This document shows, in pieces, positions 45,944 to 57,944 of a stretch of DNA of 64,000 nt. Positions within the stretch are counted from its first letter, which is position 1; every line of letters begins with the position of its first letter. The notes beneath the pieces were generated by a model. The model had not been told where the DNA came from, made no database searches, and saw only the letters and a program-made list of their open reading frames with translations. Origin of the DNA: Tenebrio molitor (taxonomy: Eukaryota; Arthropoda; Insecta; Coleoptera; Tenebrionidae). The translations under genes were made by a program, and so were the position numbers. The DNA is taken from the NCBI RefSeq assembly GCF_963966145.1, contig NC_091048.1, positions 16,244,001 to 16,308,000 of the forward strand. The letters run 5' to 3'.

Positions 45944-46992
45944 ATCCGCTTTTTCAGCGAATGAATAATAATTTGGTATTTTTAAGAACTACTCGTATGT
46001 ACTTGCTGCCGAAAAACAAGAGAGCAAAAACACCTTTATTGTTGAGTGCCAACGACAATTTTTTTAAATTTCTTGATTTCTATTACAGCAGTTCTAAAAC
46101 GGCATCAAAGGAATTTAAAAAATGCAAATATAAATGTCAATTTTTTATTTAGGTTTGTGCCATTTTTTTTAATAATAGATATTTAAAGGGCATCAAGGGT
46201 TAAAGTTTCTACTATATTTACCTCGTGAATCACACTGTATATATAAATAAAAGTGCAAGTTAAAGAACTTTTAATTTCAACTTGTCCTACGGTACAACTT
46301 TTTCTTTTTCTTTAAAAATAATGATTTGTTATGAAAATTCTCTCAAAATCTTTTAATAAATAAGTAACAATTTAGTGGAAACAATTATTAAGCATTAGGT
46401 AATGCTCTTTTTCAGTTTGCAAGTGTACACAGTGTATAAATATTCTATTTACCATGAAAATTCAATTCAACTAGTTTACTCAAATAAATAAAGCACATGT
46501 TTAACCTATGCATACACTACAAAATTACTAAAGGCCAAGTCCCTAGAACCTATATAAATGCCACGGATAACTTTCATTTACATTGTCCGCTTGTCACAAA
46601 GGGAAAAAGCCATTCTCAGACACACTAAATAGAATTTGAAATTAGTTTAATTACGAGGTAAATTGGGGTTTATTACACTTAAACGTACTCTATGGTCGCT
46701 TTTAATTTATTCAACAAATGTTATTCGATGACTTTGATATATTTCGACACGAAACACTGTTAGAACATACAAAGCGAGTAATTTATTATTTTTCGTTAGT
46801 GTCGTACATTAAAGTAAAACTTTTACCAGTTTGTAAAACAACTCTGAGAAATGAAAATTAATTGCTTCCAATTGGTCACCAACTGATTTACATTTTTTTC
46901 TTGTTTACTATTTAAACGAGCAAAACATTAATCTGGAAATCAAAAATAAATGTATCCACATAAATATGTATTGCTAATTAATTATATTAGTA
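45944..46992. other. Transposon 5' flank then anonymous sequence
   Basis: To about 46240 this is probably the 5' part of the copy B element, ending CCTCGTGAATCACACTGTAT. Beyond that nothing is recognised. Confidence 0.35.
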
Positions 46993-47225
46993 CGGGGTGA
47001 TCAAGAAGGACTGTTTAAGTTGGTAATTTTATTTTTAAGTGGTACAACTGGAGTAACTTCCGGTTGTTGACGGCTTCACACTTACAGCCGCATCAGTGAC
47101 AAGTCAAATTTGACATTTCAAATTAAATTAAACATGCTGGTGAATGGTTCGAGAGAAGAGTTAATCTATGTTTAGAGTAAAATGGGGAGCACTTCGAGAA
47201 TTAGAAAGTCATTCTACATAAAACA
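46993..47225 (+). mobile_element. Solo 5' end of a mariner-like element
   Basis: GGGGTGATCAAGAAGGACTG and, further in, GTAACTTCCGGTTGTTGACG match the left end of the 17968 element (GTGATCAAGAATGACTG; TTTCCGGTTGTCAGC). AATGGGGAGCACTTCGAGAA may be a vestige of the HTH linker. No right end was found. Confidence 0.45.
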
Positions 47226-47326
47226 TGTACTAACTCCAAACGGATAATATTTTAAAGAAAAACCTGATTTAGCAACCATTTAGCAACTATCTTCCAAACT
47301 ATTACCTCTTACATTCGTGAATATTT

Positions 47327-47756
47327 AATAGTATATTAAAGAACGAGTTTTATAAGGGTTGATTTGGGGCACGAGTCCCAGGTGCAGAAAACGACCCGTA
47401 GGGGAGTTTTCTATGGGACGAGTGCGCCAATACCCTTATAAAACCAGTTTTTTATGTTATTTTTTAGAATTTGCACCCTTGTTTTAATTTTTAAATAAAA
47501 AAAATAAATTGTCAAATTCTAGGGAATTTCGTATCTATTAATTGGCAATTCAAGGTAACGGATGCAACTACATCTGCAACAGATGTTAAAAATAGAGTTT
47601 GAACATTAATATTGGAATTTTTTTGGTGTAAATGACAAGAATACACTGAAATATTGATAAAAATTTCATTAAAGTGCAGTGTACTTTTTATAAAGCCATA
47701 AACGACTCCTACTGACTGACGTTTATAAACGTATTATAAACGCAAATTCTAAAAAG
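47327..47756 (+). repeat. Hairpin/inverted-repeat unit H4
   Basis: Edge AATAGTATATTA at 47327-47338. The hairpin runs to about 47457. Its stems are GTTTTATAAGGGTTGATTTG...GCACGAGTCCCA and TGGGACGAGTGCGCCAATAC...CCTTATAAAAC, with an inner AGAAAAC/GTTTTCT. A perfect 14-bp inverted repeat TTTTTAGAATTTGC (47461-47474) pairs with 47742-47755. The spacer is about 270 bp and has no coding content. Confidence 0.8.
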
Positions 47757-49655
47757 TTAATTAATCGGGGTGTCAATTTTAATATTTTTGTAGAAAATTT
47801 GTTTTCTATTTTTAATAAATTAAGAAAAACTTGGTTAATCTTTTTATTTTTCAATTGAGTTTTTAATTTATTATTTACATCGTTAGCAAATTTAATATTT
47901 AGTAACCATAAAAGTAATTGATTTTAAAGAGACATTTGTAGTTCATTAAACTAAATATTTTAAGCGTTCGCCAAGAATAGAGTAATAAATTATTCTGCAC
48001 GTCCATCAAATTAGAATGATTAATGGATTTTAGTATTTGTTGATGTATTTAAGTCATTCGTGGTTTTTCAATAATAATGAGTATTGAAATGACAAATATT
48101 GTTGAGGTTTGCGGACAATTATTTTAATTTAGCAAAGCGTATCCGGCAATTTGTTAATGATTAATGAATTTTCCGAAAGAAAGGTTTCTAATTTTGCATG
48201 TATACGATTTGTTTTGTAAATTGGGGCGTTTTGAGTAATTTGCCAAGTAACAATGATGTGGATTTACGGTGACAAATGGTTTAGTTATTTATTAGGCATC
48301 ATTACAAGTAACGGGAATTCTCTGCTAAGTATTCTAATAAAGTTTGAAATATTATGTTTAATATGTTATATAAGCGGCCAGATGTTTAAGTAATATTTCC
48401 GCCTCCCTTGTTCGTCGAAGAACAATAATTTGTGGAAAACGCCAGAACTGGAGAGAGATGTTGACAGTTTCGCATTGGCAGCAAGAGATTTAATTGAGCA
48501 ATTGATTAATTAATTCGTTCTATAATTAATGATTTAAGTTAGTTAGTTGGCAATACTGGATTGTTAAAGTGGTGAGTAAATATACTCGTCCTACATAACA
48601 TAAATTTTCGGTTTAGACGCGGCGTTTATTAGCTGGCCGTAAGCCAAAACACTGTGTTTTAAGGTTTGCATTCTTGAAAGCCGTTAAGGCGAGAAACCAA
48701 ATTTAATCAAGCAACTTTCAAATTGCGTTATACCCGAATCGAATGAATATTTCAAACACAACTTACCCAAATTGCCGCTTATAACATTTATAATCCTAAT
48801 TCGGCAAAAGACGCTTACGAAAATATTTATTAATTTTAATCATAACCCCTGAAAGTGGAGAGTCGAGGGGAGAATATTTTTCTTCGAATGAGACGAGTTC
48901 GGCGATGGGGAAACGAGTCGAGTTGTGTTCGACTTTAAAAGTCGAGTCTTAAACTACTTCAGCGACAATCTTCTTACATCTACTTTGAAACAGCATCAAG
49001 AAGGACACTGGACTGAAAGCTACTTTTCAAGTGTGAATACATTAAACTTGGCTCACAACGTGGAGAGTAGACGCTTTAGGTATGATTTTCTTTCTTATCC
49101 CGGACACTTTATGATCTTTCAGAAAACGAACTTTCAAACTTACAAACGTATTATTTTTCTTTTTGCCAACTCTTGCCGAACCAAGCCAATAATAAAATTT
49201 CGGCCCAAATTTATTGCTTTATATACGTGACTGCTTTTATTGAAATTATTACCCCGGAGAACGAATCAGCAAAAAGTACCGTGATTTATTCCGTCTTTTT
49301 CAATTTATTAATTTTATTACTTTTTATTTTTCTTTGACAGTTTCGATCATATTCAACGAAAAACCCCCTTAAGTAACTTTTCACAGCTCACGGAAAATTC
49401 GACAATATTTATGAAAACTTTTTAAATAAAGAGTTTCCAGTTCCGAGTACACGGCGATACCAAGTACACTCGAAAAGTTCATATTCACTTCGATTACTCT
49501 CGTAAACATGGCAACATTTGCACCTAACGTTCTTTGTCCCTCCGTTCCTTGTGCTGCAGGATATTTTCTCAGACGACACTAATTTCAACGTCAGTTCTTC
49601 ATCTTTGTTTAAGCACCTTCTAAATCCATTATTTAAATAAACGACAATGTGTATA
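47757..49655. other. Anonymous AT-rich sequence
   Basis: No gene or repeat pair recognised. The 101-codon frame at 48925 lacks motifs. Confidence 0.4.
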
Positions 49656-50302
49656 CCGGGTGTAGAATGGATTTTGGTACATAGGCACTTTACGTGTAAA
49701 AGTAAAAATCCGCGAATATTGGCTCCCCTAATTATTTTAGAACAAACTCTTAAATACAAAAGTTGCAGAGTTTTAACATATTCCGGAAGTACACAATAAT
49801 GGAAAAAAGAATTAAAGAATTTGTCAAAATAGCAATAGCTGGGAAGTGTAACCGAGGTGAGAACCAAACATGACAATGTATGATATTTGACATGTCAAAC
49901 TTGGAATTGGTCGCTCCGGATAGAATACAGGAAATGTTGGCTCTAAAAGACAATCCGGAGTAATACCATTTTACGAAGTTAATTTTTTCTTCTTTGTTAA
50001 AAGTGTTCATTCTTTGAGGAATCAGCAAACTCGTTACGTTTGTCAAAAAATGAACTTTATTTTTGTCGGGAGTCATGACTATTACTATTTTATCGGTAGA
50101 TTTTTAATATTTAATTTTTCTTATCTAACAGAACCAGAAGGTGTTAGAAAATAATTATATAGAAAGGGATTTAGGTACATTTTTTTACTCTACAACTTTT
50201 GTGTTTAAGGTTTTGTTGGAAAATAATTAGGGGAGCCAATATCAGAGGATTTTCAGTATTGCACGTAAAGTGCCTATGTACCCAAATCCATTCTACACCC
50301 TG
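49656..50302 (-). mobile_element. Long-TIR mariner-like element, CCGGGTG family, copy 2
   Basis: CCGGGTGTAGAATGGATTTT at 49656 and, from 50302 inward, CAGGGTGTAGAATGGATTTG match across TTGGCTCCCCTAATTATTTT. TA on both sides (49654-49655, 50303-50304). The minus strand from 50010 reads MNTFNKEEKINFVKWYYSGL, a transposase HTH1 remnant. 647 bp, non-autonomous. Confidence 0.88.
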
Positions 50303-50313
50303 TATGTATTATA

Positions 50314-50485
50314 TCGAATGTTTTTTTAAATTTCACCTCATAGTAGGCGTTGAAGAGCCGATTGTGAACGCACTATACAGGTCAATCACGGATCAGCTGT
50401 TTAAATCTTACGTTTTACACGAGTGGTGCGTTAACAATGGACTCTTCAACGCCTGCTACGAGGTGAAATTTAAAAAAACACCCGA
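50314..50485. mobile_element. MITE, TCGGGTGTTT family, copy 1
   Basis: TCGAATGTTTTTTTAAATTT at 50314 and, from 50485 inward, TCGGGTGTTTTTTTAAATTT match through CACCTC and GGCGTTGAAGAG. TA on both sides (50312-50313, 50486-50487). 172 bp. It begins only 11 bp after the previous element ends. Confidence 0.88.
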
Positions 50486-50487
50486 TA

Positions 50488-51481
50488 CTTGCTAAATAGA
50501 CCAAAAAATTTCCATAATACTCTTCTGACAGCTGTATTACCTATTTAAAATAAGTAGGCAATCATGAATCGACATAACCTTTCTACATTTAAAGACACTA
50601 TTATTGAATCAAAATATGTATGTATATTTCTTTAATTTTTCAAACTTATGTCGTCTCATGCAGCTTTTATATTATTAAATTCTTCTACACACAGTATGTT
50701 GTATTTTAGTCCTAAGGCGTATTTCTTATACGGAATGGATATAAAATTTCTCATCAAAGTCGCCTTAACGCATATTTTAGTTTTAGTGTCATTATTGTCA
50801 AAAATTTGAAATTATTTAATTTGAAAACGTAGAATAGAATTATCACGCCAAATCTTGCTTGTAAGAAATTAGAGGAAATGAAGTTTTTTGTGCTGAGGCT
50901 GGTAGTTTGGCTGCCGAACGAAGTGAAGAGTGATCAAGTTTCTTAGTTAAATCTTATTTATTTACTTCAGCTTTCAATATGTCAGATTCAGAAACGACTT
51001 TGTAAAAATTTGAGTTAGGAGTTTCGAATGATTTAGCTAGTTTACTTTATCTGCCGCTCGTCAGCTCATCAGATGCCATGACAACGAAGTGACGTTTGAA
51101 AAAAACATTTTTTTACACGGCTCTTGCTAACAGTGTAGCTTTATTTAGAGAAACTCACAGCAATTTTCCACATCTGCTGCTTGCAGTCGCATCGAACTCC
51201 AAACTACACCTACTTTACATCTTCCGAATTGTGACGTTAGAAACATTTTAAGAAAAAAATAACATTTGTTTCAAATGTACAAATCAAAAATAAAATGTTA
51301 ATGCTGAGGTTAAAGGAATTGTAAAACAAATGTCCTTCATAGCACCAGTAGGGCTAGTAAGATTATGAGGTTATTTAAAAGTCTCACCAAGTGGGGTTTG
51401 AAAAATGGTATATTTTAGAAATTCGAGGAATAAAGTAAGGACCTGCTCAGGCTCGTCATCATACGTGAATAACCTTGTATA
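50488..51481. other. Anonymous sequence
   Basis: No gene. TTTGGCTGCCGAACGAAGTG at about 50910 echoes the tip of the hairpin near 3700. CAGGCTCGTCATCATACGTG at about 51448 is similar to CAGGTTCGTCATCTTACGTG at about 35347, an unclassified repeat. Confidence 0.4.
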
Positions 51482-51949
51482 CAGGGTGTAACAGAAAAAA
51501 TGGATTCATTTTAACTGGTAATAGGGCACATCAACTACAACTTCTCTAAATACATAATAATTTTTAAAAACAAATTCTGAAGGGTTTTAAAAATTAATCT
51601 AAATTTACTTAAGATTTGCTTAGCCGTCTATAGAACGATTTTAATTTAACTGGATTTAATAAACAAAAAACAAACAGCAGTAATAAAAAAAAAACAAACG
51701 AAAGTGAAACCATTTTATTCATCAAATGCAATACGAAGGGAATAAAAACATTCAGTTTTTACGATTCCTGTTTAAAAATGTTTTCAGACTTATAAAATTG
51801 CATTCAACGTGAACGGCACGTCAAAATAAAGGGGGGACAAATGACAATTCAATTTTGCAAATTCCAAGAAACTTTATTTAGAAAAGTTGTTGTAATTGAT
51901 GAGTACTATTACCAGTTAAAATAAATGCACTTTTTTCTGTTACACCCTG
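51482..51949. mobile_element. MITE, CAGGGTGTAACAGAAA family, copy 2
   Basis: CAGGGTGTAACAGAAAAAAT at 51482 and, from 51949 inward, CAGGGTGTAACAGAAAAAAG share TTTTAACTGGTAATAG further in. TA duplicates at 51480-51481 and 51950-51951. 468 bp. Confidence 0.9.
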
Positions 51950-51951
51950 TA

Positions 51952-54900
51952 TACAGACTTTTTCACAGCTACAAGATTTCATAAGCTATAGCACAGGGGA
52001 AATAAGCAGAATTTGTGACACCGCATTCTTCACCAAATTTTTATCTAGACACACGATAAGCGCAAAATTGCCTTGTATTTCCTTTTGAAACATGGTGCTT
52101 TTGGCATCATTAAATCTATGTACATAAAAATAATTTAGTACTCTCTAGTTACCCTAATTACATTTTCTATAATTTAAACATACGAGTATACTGTTGTCTC
52201 TGGCATTAGGTAAATTAGATTCGTTCGATTAGACTCTGTATAATACAGTTTGAACACAAGTTAACAATAATATTTTTTATTGCCAATGATGAAATTCTAT
52301 TCCTCCATCTGCGCTACATTTCCACCGCACCATTGAACAATAAAAAAGTTCTTTGTTTACATTTTATACTACTTCGTGGAAATCTGGATTTTTTGTCCAA
52401 AGTATCAAATAAAACGAAAAATTCTTTGAATGTTACTGAAACTAATCTTTATTCTAGAATAGAATCTAATTTAATCAAGTGGATTTAATGCGCGTTAGCG
52501 AAGTTCAAAAAGTGAAGATCAATACAATCTCGAAATTTCAACAAAACAAAAACAAATTTATCGGTCTTGGGACAGTGTAGATAAAATTTCAATTTTCTCC
52601 TTCAACAAATTTATCATTTTTTCCTATTGATTTCCCTGGTAATAAAACGGCAATGCAGTTTTTCACGATAAAAATAGTACCATAAGAAAAGGGTTTTGAA
52701 AATTCAGTTCTTTGTTTGTGACTTCGGCAGGCTTTTATTTGTCGATTGGCTGTTTTCCCCGTGCGTTATAAATAGCTTTTCGTCATGCATAGAGAGAGCA
52801 AGGCATTCGAAAATTTCCCCCCTTCTAACTCCCATCATATTCGTTTTTACGCAGGAGGAAATTGATATTTCAAATAGACATTCTTTGTTCGATTGACCTT
52901 CGCGAGAGAACGACGAGGCCTCTTCCCTTTCGAGAGGAACGAAAACAAAACCGACATCGGCATGTGGTATATGAAGATAAATGTAGGAAAACACCTTCGA
53001 TATAGGAGGGTAACAGCTTGTCTTGATCGAATTGAGGGCACACTTTACGATTCAGTATCGAGTCGAGCGGAAGAAAAACACTGAACTTACAGAGAGAAAG
53101 GAGAAAAAAGCTCAAGACGGAGACCGACCGGATGATTTCAACACGTACCTTTTAGCACTCACAGATCTTTCAGATTGTTTTTATTTCCACCGTTATAAAG
53201 TATTTTCGACATTTCTTTTTATCATCTCCGAAATGACCCGTGAAAAAACGGCGCAAAAACGTCGGCCCAATTGATTTATGAACTATCATAATCGAATTAA
53301 GCCGTTCGCAGGTTTTTATGCAAAATCGCATTTTCATTACCATTAGAAACGAAAAGCCACACTGGATGATAAGTTCTAATGGCGCTTTGCATGTTTGCCG
53401 AGCATGTTGCCAAGAAATAGTGGCCCGCTACATGGAAACCACTGTTGCATAATTAGCCAAGTGTCGTTTAAATTTAATCATAAAGGCTCCGATAAAGTTG
53501 TGTTTCCCACTAAAAAGGAATCGAGATTAGAACGCTCTTATAAATTACCCCTCATGTAAATCATGAGCTTAACTGAATAATTTTGTTCAAATTAGAGATT
53601 TAGATCTAAGTTAGATTCTTAATTTATTAAAGCTGTAAACCCGAATTTTATTAAAAGCCGTCACAAACTTTTTTTATTAAAGAAATTTTTTAACTTCCGG
53701 GAAGTAGAACGTTATTTTTACTTTCATTTTCCAGATGAAAGATGAAGTTAAATCCTTCCATTTAGAAAATCTGCACTTATATGAGTGGCGGTTATAATTT
53801 AAGCTACGAATTTCCTAGCTTTCTCCACACGGAAATGACTTTGCTCGCTTCCAGTTTTATTTCATTTTAACCTAATGAAAACTGTTAAATTACTCGTCAT
53901 ATGATTAATTACGCTTTTTACGTAATTTTCACAAGTTTACTTTTAAAATACAAACTGACTCATAAGTCAAACATAACATAATATGAATTATTTTAAAGTT
54001 TTGCATGATTTGGACATCCCTCACAAAAGTCCCAATTATTATAAAAATTTAAAAACGGCAAGAATCGACAATATTTTTTTTATTTGAATAACTGACTCAT
54101 CATATATCAATAGCATATCGACAAAAATTGTCAAGTGTCCAAGTATAACTGAATAACGTATTACTGGCTGCGTTTAAATTTCGTTGGGGTCGGAAAGTTA
54201 AGTAAGTGAATATCAGTCTGCATGTAGAGAACTACAGACGATTATTACTCCTATAGTTTTTGTCGTGCTTCATTTATTTTTAACAATAGCTAAGTAAAAA
54301 TCTGAGGTTTTATCGTGTAATTTTTATTTCGTTTGAACTTAACATTAAATATTATTGGACAATAAATTTGAAAACACAACATTCAGCTAAAAATCTATAC
54401 AAAAGTAAAAGGCAATAAAATAAGTGTGCTAACAAAAATTATTATTTCAGAGCCCTGGGGTAAACAAGCATCCAGAAAAACATTAACCAAAAAAGGTGAG
54501 TAAATTAATTTTACTATGCTAAACGATGTATGCGAGAAGATACGAAAAGACATAAAGAACTATATTAAAAAAAAGATACAAAAGTACACATAATAAAATA
54601 TTTCGACTTCATATCAATAGAAAATATAGAAAGTAAATAAGAAGAAGAGTGAAGATGAAAACACAAATTAGAAAACGAATATTGTAGCACATATTTTCAA
54701 AACATTTATGATCAACAGCGGGTGCGAAAAACAAAAGATTTGAAAACTTATTACTTAACTTGGGTCATTCAACATGACCCGTTATGAAATACAAAATGGA
54801 AGTATGCATAATGTTAACAGTTTCGGTAAGATCAACAATGATTTGGATTTGAGAACGGTTCCTATATGACAGAGTCACCGTGGCTAACATTTGGCTGTCC

Positions 54901-54971
54901 CTCTCTTCTCTAGATATAGTCAATGACACTGTAATTCGCTAATTTAAAATTAGATGATGTGAATCTTTGTA
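51952..54971. other. Anonymous sequence
   Basis: About 3 kb with no recognised gene or repeat pair. Overlapping frames on both strands at 52696-53274 follow a purine-rich stretch and carry no domain. Confidence 0.4.
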
Positions 54972-55441
54972 TCGGGTTTTCATTTAAATTTTTTCTCAAA
55001 GTTGGCGTTGAAGAGTCGATTGTGAACGCACCACGGATTACGAATCACGAATCAACTGTTTAAATCTAACCTCACTTTTTGCGTTGTGTTTTTACTCTGC
55101 AGACCGTGGAGGGAGAAAAGACTGGAGATGGCATTTCCTATGCTTCCCATGTTAAAAATGCGAACCCTCTAAAAGCACGTGCAACAACCTTTTATGACCC
55201 AGTCCACCATGCGCTAGATAAAGAAGCAAAATGCGCCTGGAAGGAAGGCGAAGGAAGCCATTGGCCTAGCGTCTATATTCAGAAACCTTTTATGATTCTG
55301 TAGTTTTCGCGGGCGGGTACACTTATTTGAATTAGTGCCATCTCCAGTCTTTTCTCCCTCCACGCTGCAGACTGACGAGTGGTGCGTTCACAATCTACTC
55401 TTCAACGTCAACTTTGAGGAGAAATTTAAATGAACACCCGA
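54972..55441. mobile_element. MITE, TCGGGTGTTT family, copy 2, with insertion
   Basis: TCGGGTTTTCATTTAAATTT at 54972 and, from 55441 inward, TCGGGTGTTCATTTAAATTT are inverted and share TTGGCGTTGAAGAG/CTCTTCAACG-type inner sequence. TA at 54970-54971 and 55442-55443. A second element sits inside at 55105-55364. Confidence 0.85.
55105..55364. mobile_element. MITE with perfect 29-bp TIRs and 8-bp duplication
   Basis: CGTGGAGGGAGAAAAGACTG reads inward from both ends and the arms match perfectly for 29 bp. CTGCAGAC flanks it exactly on both sides (55097-55104, 55365-55372). The 8-bp duplication points to a hAT- or Merlin-like source. No coding remnant. Confidence 0.92.
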
Positions 55442-57805
55442 TATAATGCATACTATTTTTATGATTTTGTTTTTCACAGCCATTCTTGACCAGAAAGTTT
55501 TTAAAACGTGCTGAAAATATTCATTTTTTTTATATAAAATAAACATTCCATAAAATAGTTTCCTACTCTCCTAGTCATGTGCATGTCACAATGTGCATTT
55601 TTAGTAGATCATTTAACTTACGAATTCCAAAATTATGTGCTAGTTTTCAATACTTATTAGTTATTACCAATATGAAAATATAAAAATGTGTCATAATATT
55701 TTAATTTTATTTATTTTTTTTGTTCAACAAAAAAATATTCCTTTTTGTGCTTACAGGTTCAATTCGTACTTGGAACATATTGTTCACGTTTCAATCTGAG
55801 GGTTAACCACCCCTATTCAGCAACATTTGCGCCTTTGTAATGGTGTAGCAACAAGCACTATACATGGTCGGACTCGGAATGGTTTCGCATAACTTTCGAT
55901 AGTTTAGCAAACAGTTTCCATTTAAATACTGCTGTTGATAATACAAACTGGGTTTGTTTCGTAAAATAAGTGGCATTTTAATATCTTAATTTTAAAATTG
56001 TAGGAGCTTATAATGTAGCCGTACTGTGTGTTTATAAAATATGTGACCCAGTGAACGTAATAAAAAAAGTTTGTTTCACTCTTTTACTAGACTTGGCTTT
56101 GACATGGTAACCGATGCGAAATCATAAAAGAAATTTGAATCATTTTATTACAGAAATTTTTTTGTTGCCGAAAGACTTTTTATCAACTTTGAAACCTTCT
56201 CATAATTCATGGGCGAACAATAAATTACTTAACTTTGAAACTGAAATGCGTAAACAAAATATCTACAACACTCTCTGAGAAAAATATTTTGTCATTGAGA
56301 AGTGAATATGAAATAAAGAGAACAACAAACAACAAGGATATTATGTTAGAACTTTTACTTTCTTTCAGAAAATATTGAAAATGTATTTGTTAAATGAAAA
56401 AAATCGACACTGCTTTGTAAATAAAATTGTTGTTTTGTATGATATGAGTGTGCGTAACATATCAAGATTAAATGGAAAATATTTAAAATTTGATCAGTCA
56501 CGCGTTTCACGTGTGAATTTCAATGAATTTTATAAAACATTACTTTTTGAAATATTAACGCCGTCACGCATGAAAATCGTTTTAGTTGACTGCCAATAAT
56601 TGCGGGTGCGCCACTTCAGCTCTGAATTTTCACGATTTTCAGCGTAAATTTATAGTATAAACAAAATCGTTCCGGTCAACGCTCGTCTAATTCATTATTC
56701 CGTCCTGAAAAACAATCTCTCCACTGGGATAAAGCTGAAAACTATCGGATCAGAACGATTCGGGACTAATTGCCATGTCTATGCAAATGAAAGGCGGTAG
56801 GTTTTGTCGACACTGTATTAGTCTGATCTTTATTAGGCCAACTTTGAACAGCTAATCCGATCGATTACATACGCACGTCCTAATTTATATTTAGTGTGTT
56901 TTTTCTGTTATAGATCGATAATAGCACGGTCCAATTAACGATTAATTGCATAGAGAGAGGGGCACACACTGATGCGAATGACGCCCTGAAAGAGAGAGAT
57001 CCGTCGAGTGCAAATTTGGCTGTAGGCGAATCAAACCGTAGAAGCTTTCAGTTAGTAATGTGATATGTTTTATTTCATTAGTTCTCGAACAGTGAGCAAT
57101 TAGGCAACATTTAATTGACGGCAAACAGTTCTTCGTTCTCATAGATTTCCAATATATGGCGACCCTTTTACGTCTGTTCTATGAATAGATGTTTCAGGGA
57201 ATGTTTTATAACCATTTCAGCGCTCCGTAAAATATTTCAGTATGTCTACTCATTCAAAGCAAATATTTCCAGTAAATACTGAACTGTTAATGGATTGTTT
57301 AAATAATTTAAAGGAACCCAGTGGCTGTTTACCCTTAATGCCGTCGTAAACCACGTAAATAAATAATTTAATAGCTACGTTAATTTTTAACATTCGACTT
57401 AAATGTTCGAATTTATCGTGTTGACATTACATGCACAATTTATCAAAATTATTTAAAGCTGTATCTGTTAACCGTCAGTTGAATGGAAATGCAACTCGAG
57501 TGTTCGTCTAGTCTCTAGTGAATGCAATTTTAAGTGGTTATCTGCGAAATATTGTGTTGTAAAATCGAAGCGGTTGCGGCTGTTCGATTTTCTCGGTTCA
57601 ACAAACTTCCGACGCTAATTGTAACTTTTGACCAAGTAAGATGTTAAATTGCGTAAATTGGAATTTAAAGATCAAAAATGTTTAATTTTTGTAGAGTCAT
57701 GTCTGGGAAGGTGAATAGAAAAACTAAAGCCTCTAACAGTTAAAAGAAAGTAGGCATTTATTCCTTAGAAAGTAGCTAGTTATGTAAGCATCAAAACGAC
57801 CTAAC
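55442..57805. other. Anonymous AT-rich sequence
   Basis: No gene or repeat pair recognised. Confidence 0.4.
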
Positions 57806-57944
57806 CCCCAATTTCACAATCAACCTAAAGTTACTTTAACATCAAAGTTTACGATTTACCATAGAAACATATTGTTGCAACAATCCATTAAAGTCACGTT
57901 AAGATAAAGTCGACTTTAAGTTTATTATGAAACTGACCCTTAAA
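57806..57944. mobile_element. Small decayed MITE
   Basis: CCCCAATTTCACAATCAACC on the left and, on the other strand, GGTCAGTTTCATAATAAACT on the right both lead into TTAAAGT...ACTTTA. Ends and duplication are not resolved. Confidence 0.45.

Noticed and set aside
49409..49876. 155-codon minus-strand frame
   Set aside because: It runs through the TIR of the 49656-50302 element and into flanking DNA, with no protein motif.
52696..53274. Cluster of overlapping frames on both strands
   Set aside because: Frames overlap in every phase over a purine-rich tract; none has a recognisable motif.
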